64,000 bases of DNA from Herpetosiphon giganteus (GCF_016907925.1 NZ_JAFBCZ010000002.1:124001-188000), one strand, 5' to 3'; shown: positions 1 through 8,931, numbered from the stretch's first letter. Notes: generated by a model not told the origin, from the letters alone. Numbers and translations are program-made.

Positions 1-13
1 AGGGGTGAGGGAA
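1..13. repeat. Truncated right end of the GC-rich dispersed element
   Basis: The first bases (GGGGTGAGGG) match the outer right end of the ~130-bp GC-rich element found intact at 5522-5654 and elsewhere. The rest would lie outside the window. The following bases up to about 90 carry the dispersed phrase CTCTGCGCCTCTGCGTTAAA, which recurs in degenerate form near 40205 and 40368. Confidence 0.5.
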
Positions 14-150
14 CGGAAACTATACCTATATACAATCTCCGCTAGCCAAAAGCCCATAGCCTCATTTCCTCTGCGCCTCTGCGTTAAAACCTATTTCTAT
101 GCGATGACACGGCGTGCTACAATGGTTGCTATGACAGAATTCAAGCAACG

Positions 151-771
151 GTGCTTCGCCTTATGCCATCAGCCAAGTATTACAACTATCTCCAAATATT
201 TCAGGCCAAACGCTTAGAACGCGATTACAAACATCTCCTCGCAGAGCCACAATACCATGGGCTAGCCCAGTTTTTTCTTGAAGATATGTATGGGCCATAT
301 GATTTTCATGCCCGCGATACCCAAGCCCGCCGTTTACACCAATTTATTCATTTGGCTCCGGGCTTGAGCATCGAAGATATTGAGGTAACGCTTGATTTGC
401 TCAATCTCACGGTTCGGCTCGATCAGCAGGTTGCCGATTGGCTTGAGCACAATGGCGTAGCCCTGCCATTTAGCGAAGCTCAATACGAAGATGCCTATTA
501 TCGGGTCAATAGTTTTGAGCCACGGGTTCGCCAAATCGAGCTGATCAACGAATCGCTGCGGCGTGTGCATCGCTTATCGCGGATTAGCCTGCTTGGCACG
601 GCGCTCAACAATACCAAAACCTTTGCCAAACTGATGGGCATGGGCGAATTGCATCGCTTCTTGCGCCGTGGTTATCAGGCCCTGCTACCAGTTCACGATC
701 TCAAGCCCTTTCTGACCCAAGTGACCCATACTGAGCTTGATCGGCTCAAACGGATTTATCGTTTGGTATAG
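151..771 (+). CDS. Hypothetical protein, FFLEELYG-type family
   Basis: This is a 206-residue soluble protein with no signal peptide or membrane segment. Residues 41-56 contain an FFLEDMYGP-like motif followed by a short RD motif. It resembles a family of uncharacterised bacterial proteins sharing FFLxxLYG near the N-terminus, so no function is assigned. The start is uncertain: GTG at 151 or ATG at 163, neither with a strong ribosome binding site. Its last 16 bases overlap the 3' end of the convergent murE gene. Confidence 0.75.
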   Translation: MLRLMPSAKYYNYLQIFQAKRLERDYKHLLAEPQYHGLAQFFLEDMYGPYDFHARDTQARRLHQFIHLAPGLSIEDIEVTLDLLNLTVRLDQQVADWLEHNGVALPFSEAQYEDAYYRVNSFEPRVRQIELINESLRRVHRLSRISLLGTALNNTKTFAKLMGMGELHRFLRRGYQALLPVHDLKPFLTQVTHTELDRLKRIYRLV

Positions 772-2300
772 CCCAAGCCTTGTAAGGCCCGTTCTGCCTC
801 GTGATGTTCGTTCCAATCGATGTCGCCGCTGGCGTAAATGATATTGCCTTCGTGACCTTTACCGAGCAAAAGCACCACATCGCCAGCTTTGGCTGTAGCC
901 AGCGCTTGCTCAATCGCTGTGCGCCGATCAGGAATTAGCCAGCAGTTTTGGTCGATAATTTTGCCCTCAGCTTGTGCTCCTGCCGCAATTTCCTGCAAAA
1001 TCTGCATTGAATATTCGGCGCGGGGATCTTCATCGGTCAGATACAGCAGATCGCACCATTTGGCGGCAATTTGGCCTTGAATCGGGCGTTTGGCCCGATC
1101 ACGCTCGCCTGCCGAACCAAAGACCGCAATCAAATTGCCTTGGGTCAACGGGCGGAGCATGCTCATCACTTGCTCAAACGAATCGGGATTATGAGCATAA
1201 TCGACCAGCACGCTAAATGGCTGGCCAAGCTCAACTTGCTCCATCCGACCGTTGATGCCAGCAATCGCTTCGAGCCGCTGAATTGCTGCCGCCAAATCCA
1301 CCCCGCGAGCCACACACACGCTCAGCGCCGCCAGCACATTGTAGACATAAAATGTGCCGACTAATTGCAAATTCAGCTTGAACGTGCCTTGGGGGGTTTG
1401 GGCCGTGAAGCGCAGGCCTTTGCTGGTCGAAACAATCTCGGTTGCGCGTAAATCGGCTTCAGTATGAATTGCATAGCTCAGTTGGCGCACTTGGTTGCCA
1501 GCTGCCAGCCGATACTGCTCAGCGTGGGGATCATCTGCATTGACGATTGCCACTTTTTCAACGGTTGTGGTTTGGCCAAGAATTGCTTTTTGGCTGGGGC
1601 TGGTGCTCAGCAAATGGAACAATTGGGCTTTATCGGCGCGATATTGCTCGACCGTGCCATGGTAATCGAGGTGTTCGTGGGTCACGTTGGTAATTAATGC
1701 CACATCATAGGCACAATCGCCAAGCCGATTCCAACGCTGCGATAAGCCATGCGAAGTGCTTTCCACCACTGCATAACGACAGCCAGCAGTGACCATTTCG
1801 CGCAGCATGGCCTGAATTTCCAAGGCCTCAGGGGTTGATTGGCGGGTTTTGTTGGCCCATTGGCGTGGGCCAATTTTAAAATCGACGGTGCTCATAAAGC
1901 CAACCAACTCGCCGCTGGCTTCCAAGGCTGCCGCCGTTAAAAAGGTAGTCGTAGTTTTGCCCTTCGAGCCAGTAATGCCAATCACTTCTAATTGGTTGGC
2001 GGGGTAATCGTAGAAGGCGGCGGCAATTGGCGAGAGCGCAACTTTGGCATCGGCAACCAGGGCCGAGGGAATGCTGGCTGGTGGCGCTTGATTGGGATCA
2101 TCATAGACCACCGCCACCGCGCCTTGCTCCAAGGCCGCCGCAATATAGCGATGGCCATCGACGTGTACACCATTGATCGCCACAAACAGCGCGCCTGGCG
2201 TAACCTTGCGCGAATCATAGGCCACGTTGCTAATGGTTGTGCTATGATCACCGGCGGCTTGATGGGCAACATGCAATAAAAGTTCAGCCAACGATTTCAT
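756..2300 (-). CDS. murE: UDP-N-acetylmuramoyl-tripeptide synthetase MurE
   Basis: MurE adds the third (diamino) amino acid to UDP-MurNAc-L-Ala-D-Glu in cytoplasmic peptidoglycan synthesis. The protein is 514 residues, normal for MurE. It has the Mur ligase ATP loop GITGSKGKTTTT near residue 108, an STPEAL substrate motif, and a KGHE motif near residue 481. The selectivity motif around residue 423 reads DEDPRAE; DAP-adding enzymes normally have DNPR and lysine enzymes DDPN, so the third residue may be ornithine or lysine (inference). ATG at 2300 has an AGGA site upstream, better than TTG at 2303. It is the last gene of a minus-strand set, 9 bases after the FemAB-type ligase gene. Confidence 0.93.
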   Translation of the reverse strand: MKSLAELLLHVAHQAAGDHSTTISNVAYDSRKVTPGALFVAINGVHVDGHRYIAAALEQGAVAVVYDDPNQAPPASIPSALVADAKVALSPIAAAFYDYPANQLEVIGITGSKGKTTTTFLTAAALEASGELVGFMSTVDFKIGPRQWANKTRQSTPEALEIQAMLREMVTAGCRYAVVESTSHGLSQRWNRLGDCAYDVALITNVTHEHLDYHGTVEQYRADKAQLFHLLSTSPSQKAILGQTTTVEKVAIVNADDPHAEQYRLAAGNQVRQLSYAIHTEADLRATEIVSTSKGLRFTAQTPQGTFKLNLQLVGTFYVYNVLAALSVCVARGVDLAAAIQRLEAIAGINGRMEQVELGQPFSVLVDYAHNPDSFEQVMSMLRPLTQGNLIAVFGSAGERDRAKRPIQGQIAAKWCDLLYLTDEDPRAEYSMQILQEIAAGAQAEGKIIDQNCWLIPDRRTAIEQALATAKAGDVVLLLGKGHEGNIIYASGDIDWNEHHEAERALQGLGYTKR

Positions 2301-2309
2301 CAATTATTC

Positions 2310-3392
2310 CTATTCAGAACGGCGGCGCTGCCAAAGCCAATACGCCGGACGCAAGAAAACACGATCATAGGCTGGCAGATAGCGGACTGGTTGGCCGCCC
2401 CAGCCTTTTTTGAAGCGATACACCCCGGCCATGCCCGTGGCTTGCGCCGCTTGTTCTAAGCGTTCGCGCTCAACAGGGTCGGTCGTAGTTTCAAGGGCTA
2501 AGAATGCTTCGGGAATGCCCCAAAAATCGTAGAGCGTGCAGCCACGTTGCTTGGCCCACGTAATCGCTGCCCATTGCAAGGCATGGCTGGCGGCAAATTT
2601 CAGGCCTTCTTCGTTGGTGCCGCTATACATATATTGGGCTTCAGCGCCTTGGGCAAACACCAAAAAGCTGCCAATCACCCGACCTTCGCGTTCAGCAATC
2701 AACAAGCGGGCTGCACCATCGGGCTGATCGCCACCAAACAAACGCCACGCTTGCGCGTAATACTCGCGGCTATGAATGCCAAACTTAGCGCGTTGGCTGG
2801 TAGCTTGCATAATTGCATAAAACTGGTCGAGATCGGCCTCGGTTGTGCCAACTCGAATCGTCACGCCTTGGCGCTCGGCACGGCGCACATCGGCGCGATG
2901 GCCTTTGCTGGCTTGGGCTTGCAAGGCTGCTAACTCTGGCTCAAGCTGAAGGTGAATCGAGGCGCTGGGTTGCATACTGCTGCTTGGCTCGTAGCCTGCC
3001 AACAACAGCTCAGAATGGAGTTCTGCAGGCGTTCCTGCATCAAGCAGATTTGGCTCTAAGCGCAAAAATGCGGCCCAACGCTTGCGGGCCAAGCGCTCCA
3101 AACTTTGCACCAACAAGCGATTGGCTGCTTGATCAGCTGACCAAATTGGGCCACGCGGCACATAGGCCACCCGCAAGCCATATTGCGAGCGCCACAAAAT
3201 TTGTGCTCCGGCGCAAAACCCATGCTGATTGTAGATGGCGATGCGTTGGGGTTGCCAGCCAAATTGGGCTTTGAGCTGGCCCCATTCTGCTTGTTGTAAG
3301 AGATGGGCTGTGGGCTGAGCTGCTAGCTCCGCCGACCACTGCGCCGCATCAAGCTCGCGTAGCGCAAAACTCACGCTTGGCCTCCTCGCCAT
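2310..3392 (-). CDS. FemAB/FemX-type peptidoglycan interpeptide-bridge ligase
   Basis: A 360-residue protein of the FemAB family, which uses aminoacyl-tRNA to add bridge amino acids to the stem peptide of lipid II. Visible family features are the QxEWGxLK segment near the N-terminus, AYVPRGP, RLEPN, a KGHRADVRRAER segment in mid-protein, and the GTNEEGLKFAASHALQW acceptor-side motif followed by YDFWGIPE. It lies between a PIG-L deacetylase (22-base overlap at its start) and murE. A joint role in building branched peptidoglycan is inferred. The amino acid it transfers cannot be read from sequence. Confidence 0.88.
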   Translation of the reverse strand: MARRPSVSFALRELDAAQWSAELAAQPTAHLLQQAEWGQLKAQFGWQPQRIAIYNQHGFCAGAQILWRSQYGLRVAYVPRGPIWSADQAANRLLVQSLERLARKRWAAFLRLEPNLLDAGTPAELHSELLLAGYEPSSSMQPSASIHLQLEPELAALQAQASKGHRADVRRAERQGVTIRVGTTEADLDQFYAIMQATSQRAKFGIHSREYYAQAWRLFGGDQPDGAARLLIAEREGRVIGSFLVFAQGAEAQYMYSGTNEEGLKFAASHALQWAAITWAKQRGCTLYDFWGIPEAFLALETTTDPVERERLEQAAQATGMAGVYRFKKGWGGQPVRYLPAYDRVFLRPAYWLWQRRRSE

Positions 3393-4108
3393 AACCGTTC
3401 AGCAAACCCGTGTTCGGCCACGCTGGCTGCATAAGCGCTTAGCTCTTGCTCCATCGCTGCGACCGTGCCAAACAACTCAACCATTTGGCTGGCATAATCG
3501 GCAACCGCAGCCAGTTTGGTGGCTAAAGTTTGGTCAATTTGAAGCACTTGATCAAGCGTTGGTTGAATTTGGGCCAAGCGTTGCTCGCGGGCATTGTTGC
3601 GGGCAGAATAGGGCAAATCTTCATACCAACGCAGGTTTGATAAGACCTTTGCTGCCACGCCATGGGTAATTTGATGATCAACGTGATTACCAACCGCCAA
3701 AGGTGCATACCACTGCGCAGCAGGATATTGCTTAGCGAGAGCTTGAAGTTGGCTGGTTAAGCTATCCCACAGCAAATCGTTGGGCATTGGCGTGCCAAAA
3801 ATCGCCTCGACTGAATCGTAGGCAGGGTGGCGATAAATCGCATCGTGTTGCTCAAGCAAGAGCAAATCGGCTCCAAGCCGATCGGCGGCAGCTTGATCTT
3901 CGGCCCGCCGAATGGCAATGGGATCGCTGTCCGCGCCCCAACGCTGGTGCAAATAGGCGGCAAAACTGTTGAGTTCGCCGCTCGGTGGTGCACTGCAAAT
4001 TGTAACGATCAAACAACGCTCGCCAGCAGCATGCCAACCAGCCAGCGCACCGCCAAGCGAGAGCGCCGCATCATCGAAATGTGGCGATAAACAAATGTGT
4101 TGATACAT
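3371..4108 (-). CDS. PIG-L/LmbE family N-deacetylase
   Basis: A 245-residue zinc-dependent deacetylase of the PIG-L family, whose members remove acetyl groups from N-acetylglucosamine-type sugars. The metal motif SPHFDD is at residues 8-13, and HVDHQITH in mid-protein supplies the further histidine. ATG at 4108 (protein starting MYQHICLSPHFDD) is chosen because the motif normally sits close to the N-terminus and because upstream bases are a short quasi-tandem repeat; ATG at 4123 is also in frame. The 3' end overlaps the FemAB-type gene by 22 bases, indicating translational coupling. The substrate is unknown; a cell-wall or glycolipid precursor is plausible from context. Confidence 0.85.
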   Translation of the reverse strand: MYQHICLSPHFDDAALSLGGALAGWHAAGERCLIVTICSAPPSGELNSFAAYLHQRWGADSDPIAIRRAEDQAAADRLGADLLLLEQHDAIYRHPAYDSVEAIFGTPMPNDLLWDSLTSQLQALAKQYPAAQWYAPLAVGNHVDHQITHGVAAKVLSNLRWYEDLPYSARNNAREQRLAQIQPTLDQVLQIDQTLATKLAAVADYASQMVELFGTVAAMEQELSAYAASVAEHGFAERLWRGGQA

Positions 4109-4145
4109 AAGCACAGAGAACATAGAGCATAGAGCATAGCTGCCT
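4109..4145. repeat. Quasi-tandem CATAGAG repeat
   Basis: CATAGAGCATAGAGCATAG and the preceding AGAGAA form a short degenerate tandem repeat just upstream of the PIG-L start. The same word family, in the same orientation with degenerate copies, lies at 23146-23190. Confidence 0.6.
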
Positions 4146-4264
4146 TATGGATATGTTCGGCTCCTTGTTACTAACTGAGGGGTCGGGGATTAGGCTCGCC
4201 CAAGCTTCGTGCTCTTCGTTAAAAAGCTTACGCCTTGGCCCAACCACCGATCCCAATTTCACCC

Positions 4265-4285
4265 TTCATCCCTCATCCTTCATCC
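4265..4285. repeat. Three-unit heptamer repeat (TTCATCC/CTCATCC)
   Basis: Three 7-bp units (GGATGAA/GGATGAG on the minus strand) begin six bases after the stop codon of the HEAT-repeat gene. The same heptamer forms longer arrays at 40409-40443 and 46978-47061. Confidence 0.7.
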
Positions 4286-4291
4286 TTTGCG

Positions 4292-5299
4292 CTATTCCTC
4301 GTCGTCCTCACCATACCAATACTCGTCTTCGTCCTCATCGTCGTCGTCAATTGGCAACGATTGCATGGGGTCGTCGAAGAATTGGAGTTCTTTGAGTGCT
4401 TCGACGGCGGCTTCGCGACGCACGCCATCGACTTCTTTGATCAGTTGTTCAAGAAAGCGGCGGGCGGCAGTACCACCAATTTGGCCAAGCGCCCACATAG
4501 CGGTGGTTGCAACTTCGATGTCGCCATCGGCGGTAGCGCGAGCCACGTGATTAACGATCGATTCGGCCAAATCGCCAAGCTCGCCTGCTGCCCGCACTGC
4601 TTCGAAGCGCAACAATGGCTCGTTGGAACGCAAGCTGTTGGTAATGGTTGGCAGCCATTGATCTAAGCCAGTGCGACCCATGGCGCACAGCGCGGCAGCT
4701 TGCCAACCATCATCATAGCGTTGGTAGGCTGTGCCAATTTCTTGATTGACGCGGGGATCGCTATCGGCCAAATAGCCTAAAGTTTCCAAGAGCCGTTGAC
4801 GCACTAAGGGCGAGGTTTGCTGATCGTCATAGGCAGCCCAAAGTTGCTGTGATAACTCGTTGCTGGTGCGCTGATCGAGATTGCCTTCGCCGGCGCGCAA
4901 AGCCCATGCGCCAAGCGTGATTGCTGCATTGGCGCGCACGCCATCGTCTGCGTCGTTAACCAATAATTCGCTTAAACGCCGCAAACTGGAGCGGCGGGTA
5001 TCCTCAGCCATGCCTTTGACGGCGGCAATTCGAATCGCTGGATCTTGGTCGGTGAGCAAAATGCTAAATACTTCGCGAAAATCAAGCTCTAGGCTAGCCT
5101 CGGCGACTTCTTGCATGGCTTGGGCCAAGTTGCGGCGATGGCTTGGCTCGATGCGCGTCCATTCAAATTCAAAAGTTTCAGCTTCATCTTGGTCAAGGTC
5201 GTTAAAAACTTTGAGTCCGCTCAGCACGATTGGGCGATCATGGTCGCCAATTTCGATGATTGCTGCTTCAATATCGCGTTCATTTTGTTCTTCGGTCAT
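4292..5299 (-). CDS. HEAT-repeat protein with acidic tail
   Basis: A 335-residue protein built of alpha-helical HEAT/PBS-lyase-like repeats, visible as recurring segments such as DPAIRIAAVKGMAED, DDGVRANAAITLGAW, EPLLRFEAVRAAGELGD and DIEVATTAMWALGQIGG from about residue 85 to 300. The C-terminus is a strongly acidic run of Asp and Glu ending in YWYGEDDEE. Such proteins are usually protein-binding scaffolds; no catalytic motif is seen, so the role is unknown. AAGGTG before the ATG supports the start. Short heptamer repeats follow the stop codon. Confidence 0.85.
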   Translation of the reverse strand: MTEEQNERDIEAAIIEIGDHDRPIVLSGLKVFNDLDQDEAETFEFEWTRIEPSHRRNLAQAMQEVAEASLELDFREVFSILLTDQDPAIRIAAVKGMAEDTRRSSLRRLSELLVNDADDGVRANAAITLGAWALRAGEGNLDQRTSNELSQQLWAAYDDQQTSPLVRQRLLETLGYLADSDPRVNQEIGTAYQRYDDGWQAAALCAMGRTGLDQWLPTITNSLRSNEPLLRFEAVRAAGELGDLAESIVNHVARATADGDIEVATTAMWALGQIGGTAARRFLEQLIKEVDGVRREAAVEALKELQFFDDPMQSLPIDDDDEDEDEYWYGEDDEE

Positions 5300-5386
5300 A
5301 TTTCACCTTCGTGATAGCATTGCGTTTTAGTCTACCACGGATAGATCAACGACTTTTGCTAAAGTTATCGTAGTAGATTGGCAAAG

Positions 5387-5509
5387 CCCCTCACCCCAAC
5401 CCCTCTCCCGCCCAGCAGGCGAGGGGCTTTTGAATACTGTGGTTCTTCTGCAATACGTGGTAAGCCACAAGTGCTCCCCCTCGCCCGCGTTCAGTGGGAG
5501 AGGGGGCTA
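5387..5509. repeat. GC-rich dispersed element, copy 1 (right end truncated)
   Basis: Starts CCCCTCACCCCAACCCC, contains an inner hairpin ending GAGGGGCTTTT and a right hairpin CCCCCTCGCCCGCG...GGGAGAGGGGG, but lacks the outer GGTGAGGG end of full copies. It lies 12 bp from copy 2 in the same orientation, so the 405-bp gap between the HEAT gene and the deacetylase gene is almost entirely repeat DNA. Confidence 0.85.
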
Positions 5510-5521
5510 GATTGTTAAGAT

Positions 5522-5654
5522 CCCCTCACCCCAACCCCTCTCCCGCCCAGCAGGCGAGGGGCTTTAACACCGTGGTTCTTGCGCGAATTGCGGTGAACAA
5601 TGGCGGCTCCCCCTCGCCCGCGTTTTCGTGGGAGAGGGGGCTGGGGGGTGAGGG
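5522..5654. repeat. GC-rich dispersed element, copy 2 (complete)
   Basis: A complete 133-bp copy. The outer ends CCCCTCACCCC and GGGGTGAGGG are inverted repeats. Each half contains its own hairpin (CCCCTCTCCCG...GAGGGG, then CCCCCTCGCCCGCG...GGGAGAGGGGG). The conserved core between them resembles TTTAACACCGTGGTTCTT. Other copies are at 5387, 25848, 30706, 42808, 53899 and 58498. Confidence 0.9.
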
Positions 5655-5657
5655 CTT

Positions 5658-5700
5658 ACATCCCCGATCCCTGAATCCTGACCCCTAGCCCCTGATCCCT
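5658..5700. repeat. CCCCTGATCCCTGA-type quasi-tandem repeat
   Basis: Degenerate 7-8-bp words (ATCCCTGA, CCCCTAGC, CCCCTGA) run up to four bases from the stop codon of the minus-strand deacetylase gene. The same word family is at 23105-23150, 31957-32090 and 55505-55686. Confidence 0.7.
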
Positions 5701-5704
5701 CGCG

Positions 5705-6844
5705 TTACTTCCGTTCGTAGCGCCGAACTTCGAGGTCTGGCTGCAAGCGGCCTTGTTGCTCTTCGCCAAGGGTTTCTTCGCTGGGCACGGTAATCGTGTC
5801 GGGATCGCCATCGGAAATAAATTTAAGGTCAGGCCGTTCTTCAAACAGCTGATACCAATATTCCAATTGCGAATCGACAGCTTGGGTGCGCCGAATGTGG
5901 TAGGGATCGAAGGTTTGCGAGTAGGGCGAGGGGCTGGCTCCGCCGGTCACATCGACGGCGGCGCTCAAGGTGTAGCTTTCGCCTTCCGATTCACCTTCGC
6001 GCACTAAGCCTTCATTGGCGGGAAACATACCCAAGGGATAGCTCAGGCTGGTGACTTTATAGCCATCGCCGATGCGCTCTTCAAGTTCTTTGATTGAGAA
6101 CGCCAATTGCCATTGAATCTGTTCTTCGTCGGCTTCGTCGAGGCGTTGGTGGGTGTAGGTATGGGTGCCAACCTCGCCGCCCAAGGCCACAATTTCTTGC
6201 AGCTTTTGGGTTGCCAGTTCTGGCTGACCAAACAACACTCGTTCCTTGACATCAACATCGATCAATGGGAAGAACACGCCAATCGCTGGGAAATCTGGGT
6301 GTTCAGCAGCAAATGCCTGCAAAATGCCCATAGCCGAGGTTGGGTCGATTGTGCCATCTTCGAGGTAGCGGAACTGACCATCTGATGAATCATCGAAGGT
6401 CAACACGACTGGCGATTTGCCCAAGGGCACAGTGATATTATTTGTAACCAAATCACGCAAGGTCATTGGGTAAAAATTATTGGCATACAACCACTCTAAA
6501 TCATCGCGCAGCTTCTCGGGCGAGCGGCTATACTCTGCATCGGGCGATTCAATTAAGTGATATTCTAAGACCAAGACCCAGCCAATCTCGTTGGGCGCAT
6601 ATTTAGCGAGATCCGCATCGCTCAAGCCAGCAGGGGTTGGCGAGGCAGCGGGGGTTGCTGTTGCGGCGGGCGTTGGCGAAGCAGCCGTCGTTGGCGAGGC
6701 GGCAGTGGTTGGGCTAGCAGCAACAGTTGTGGTTGCTGTTGGAGCTTGAGTTTGGGGCGCTTCAGTGGCAGTACCTTGACCGCAGCTAAGCAACACTCCA
6801 CAAACCGTCAAACCCCACAGTCCACGAATCCAACGTCGAATCAT
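5705..6844 (-). CDS. Lipoprotein polysaccharide deacetylase (NodB fold)
   Basis: A 379-residue exported carbohydrate deacetylase of carbohydrate esterase family 4 type. The N-terminus is a lipoprotein signal with lipobox LLSC and the lipidated cysteine at residue 21. A low-complexity linker of repeated TTAASP/TPAA units follows (about residues 25-75). The NodB domain has LTFDDS (metal and catalytic Asp) and HTYTHQRLD (metal His pair). ATG at 6844 has AAGGAG ten bases upstream, so it is preferred over the in-frame start at 6880. It presumably acts on cell-wall or surface polysaccharide outside the membrane; the substrate is not visible. Confidence 0.88.
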   Translation of the reverse strand: MIRRWIRGLWGLTVCGVLLSCGQGTATEAPQTQAPTATTTVAASPTTAASPTTAASPTPAATATPAASPTPAGLSDADLAKYAPNEIGWVLVLEYHLIESPDAEYSRSPEKLRDDLEWLYANNFYPMTLRDLVTNNITVPLGKSPVVLTFDDSSDGQFRYLEDGTIDPTSAMGILQAFAAEHPDFPAIGVFFPLIDVDVKERVLFGQPELATQKLQEIVALGGEVGTHTYTHQRLDEADEEQIQWQLAFSIKELEERIGDGYKVTSLSYPLGMFPANEGLVREGESEGESYTLSAAVDVTGGASPSPYSQTFDPYHIRRTQAVDSQLEYWYQLFEERPDLKFISDGDPDTITVPSEETLGEEQQGRLQPDLEVRRYERK

Positions 6845-7026
6845 GCCTACAGTACTCCTTATCTTTGCGATCAGCACCACGATCTTGTGCTATTATCGTG
6901 CGCGATTCTATGTTAATCATCATACTCGATCTTGCCGACCCACCGTAGCGCGAGAGAAGCGTGAGAAGCTGACAAATTCCTGAGACAGTTCCGCTAAGGC
7001 GCGGTTTGTTAACTGGAGGACTGCCC

Positions 7027-8931
7027 ATGGCCTTCGCCACACCCGAACAGGTGCACCGTTACCCTCGTCGGTTCAAATGGATTTTTGAGGTGCTTTGTAC
7101 TGTCCTCATTGTCGTTGCTGTGGTGCGCTGGGGACGTGCCGTTTTGCAGTATCTCTGGGATAGCCGCAATATCAACGCCGCCTTTATCGCCCGTGACACG
7201 TTTTACGAACCGTTAGTTAACTGGTTCAACCAAACTGGTCAATCGCGCCCCCGCATCCGCGATTTGCTCGATCTTGCGCCCTCGTTTGGCTGGTTGGGCT
7301 TAGCCTTGCTCGTGGTTGTCTTTGTTCGTAATTTCTTCCCCACAATTCGCACCAGTAGCCGTGGTATTTTAATTGAATGGGGCAATGGTTGGTTGCCCGT
7401 TGGTTGGGAGCAAGTGAGCGGCTTGCGGGTTACCGAGGATCTCTCAGGCGAACGCTTTGTGCTGTTGTTGCAAACCAACAATAAAGCCTTGACCAGTTGG
7501 CATCGCTTTTATAGCTTGCTCTATCGGTTTAGCTTGCGCCGTGGCGTACTGATTACCTCGGGCATCTCCGATTTTCTGCCGTTGGTGCGTATGCTCACCA
7601 GCGAGCTTGAACAGGTGGCGCGCCAAACCAAACAACCAGTTGTTAAGCTTGATGAAAAGGCTTCCTCGCCGTTGTTTCAGCTGTTGCTCAGCCCAGCTGG
7701 CTTTTTCAGCCGCCGCTCCAAGAGCGATAAAGACTATGTGGAATACGCCACTCAAGCAGGGCTAACCGCCCAACCTGGCCGCGTTGCCAGCATTATGGCT
7801 ACCTATCCCAAGCGCATTAGCACCTTGCTGGTTGGCGGCACGGCAATTATGGCGGTGCTTGGGCTGCTGCGTGTGCTCGATATGCTGCGCCAATGGATTG
7901 GCCTGAGCTTTGGCTTGGGCGGTATTTTTAGCAGCGCTCCCTTGCCGTTTGATCAAAGTGTTTGGTGGCTGCCAGTTGCCGCAGTGCTCTTGCTGGTCGT
8001 CTTAATTCCCATGTTGGTGGTGGTGCGTAACATTCTGCCCGATATTGAATCGCGCCAAGAAGGCTTGATGGTGCGCTATTTCAATCGCTGGCTGCTGGTG
8101 CGCTGGGAAGAAATTATCGCCGTCAAAACCGCCAGCCTCTCGGAAGATAATCATGTGGTGCTGATCCAAACCACCAACCAAAGTTTGAAGTTGATGCATC
8201 ATCTTTCGTCGTTGCTGTTCGATGGCTCGAATGCCCGCGGGGTTTTATTAACCTCAGCCTTGAGCGTTTACGATCCCTTGGTGCAGCAAATTGTGCTCGA
8301 AGTTTCGCGCCGCCAACGACCGAACGAGCAAGATGAAGGTATCTTGACCGAAGACGCGCCAGCGTGGTTGTTGCGCTTGATGTTCAAACCGAGCGAGGCG
8401 ATCGATCGCATGGTTTCCAATATTTTGCGCCGCGAAGATAGCGACAAAATTAAGTTTGAGACGATGATTGCACTTGGGCGGCCAATGCTTTGGCTGGCAG
8501 CAATTCCTACATTAATGCTTTTAGTCGAGCGCCATATCAACGGCGTGCACTATCCAACCGTTGGCTCAATTATCAATGTCTTGATTTTTGCTGGTTTCTG
8601 TTTGTTGGAATACCCGATTGCCGCCGCTGTCGCCCGCTTCAGTGAACGCAATATGGATGGCGATGCCCACTTGGCCCGCCCATTCTATCTCTACCCAACT
8701 GCCCAATTGCCCCGTATTGTCGTCATGTTGGGTGCATTGTTGCTATTGGTCTTAAATGTACCATTGTTGCCAATTTTGCTCTGGATTGGCGCAGCAATTT
8801 GGTCATTCCTGCTGACCTCTGGTTTGTGGGAAGGGCTATATGGCTGGAGTGGTGGTAAATTATTAGGGATTGGGGCAATTCCAGCAATTATTCAGGTGAT
8901 CGCGCTGATGATGTGGGCTTCGATGAGTTAA
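7027..8931 (+). CDS. Membrane protein with internally duplicated TM + PH-like unit
   Basis: A 634-residue multipass membrane protein that I do not recognise by name. It contains two copies of a unit: transmembrane helix, then a soluble part. Compare GILIEWGNGWLPVGWEQVSG with GLMVRYFNRWLLVRWEEI, VLLLQTNNKAL with VVLIQTTNQSL, and RRGVLITSGISDFLPLV with ARGVLLTSALSVYDPLV. The soluble units resemble bacterial PH-like domains that read as short beta strands (inference). Three or four further helices close the protein after residue 500. GGAGG seven bases before ATG 7027 decides the start. A strong terminator follows the gene. Confidence 0.8.
   Translation: MAFATPEQVHRYPRRFKWIFEVLCTVLIVVAVVRWGRAVLQYLWDSRNINAAFIARDTFYEPLVNWFNQTGQSRPRIRDLLDLAPSFGWLGLALLVVVFVRNFFPTIRTSSRGILIEWGNGWLPVGWEQVSGLRVTEDLSGERFVLLLQTNNKALTSWHRFYSLLYRFSLRRGVLITSGISDFLPLVRMLTSELEQVARQTKQPVVKLDEKASSPLFQLLLSPAGFFSRRSKSDKDYVEYATQAGLTAQPGRVASIMATYPKRISTLLVGGTAIMAVLGLLRVLDMLRQWIGLSFGLGGIFSSAPLPFDQSVWWLPVAAVLLLVVLIPMLVVVRNILPDIESRQEGLMVRYFNRWLLVRWEEIIAVKTASLSEDNHVVLIQTTNQSLKLMHHLSSLLFDGSNARGVLLTSALSVYDPLVQQIVLEVSRRQRPNEQDEGILTEDAPAWLLRLMFKPSEAIDRMVSNILRREDSDKIKFETMIALGRPMLWLAAIPTLMLLVERHINGVHYPTVGSIINVLIFAGFCLLEYPIAAAVARFSERNMDGDAHLARPFYLYPTAQLPRIVVMLGALLLLVLNVPLLPILLWIGAAIWSFLLTSGLWEGLYGWSGGKLLGIGAIPAIIQVIALMMWASMS

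Noticed and set aside
5-217. A 70-codon frame at the left edge
   Set aside because: It crosses repeat words and overlaps the better-supported gene starting at 151.
5494-5688. A short frame with SPSPAFSWERGLGGEG-like text
   Set aside because: It is a translation of the GC-rich repeat element, not a gene.
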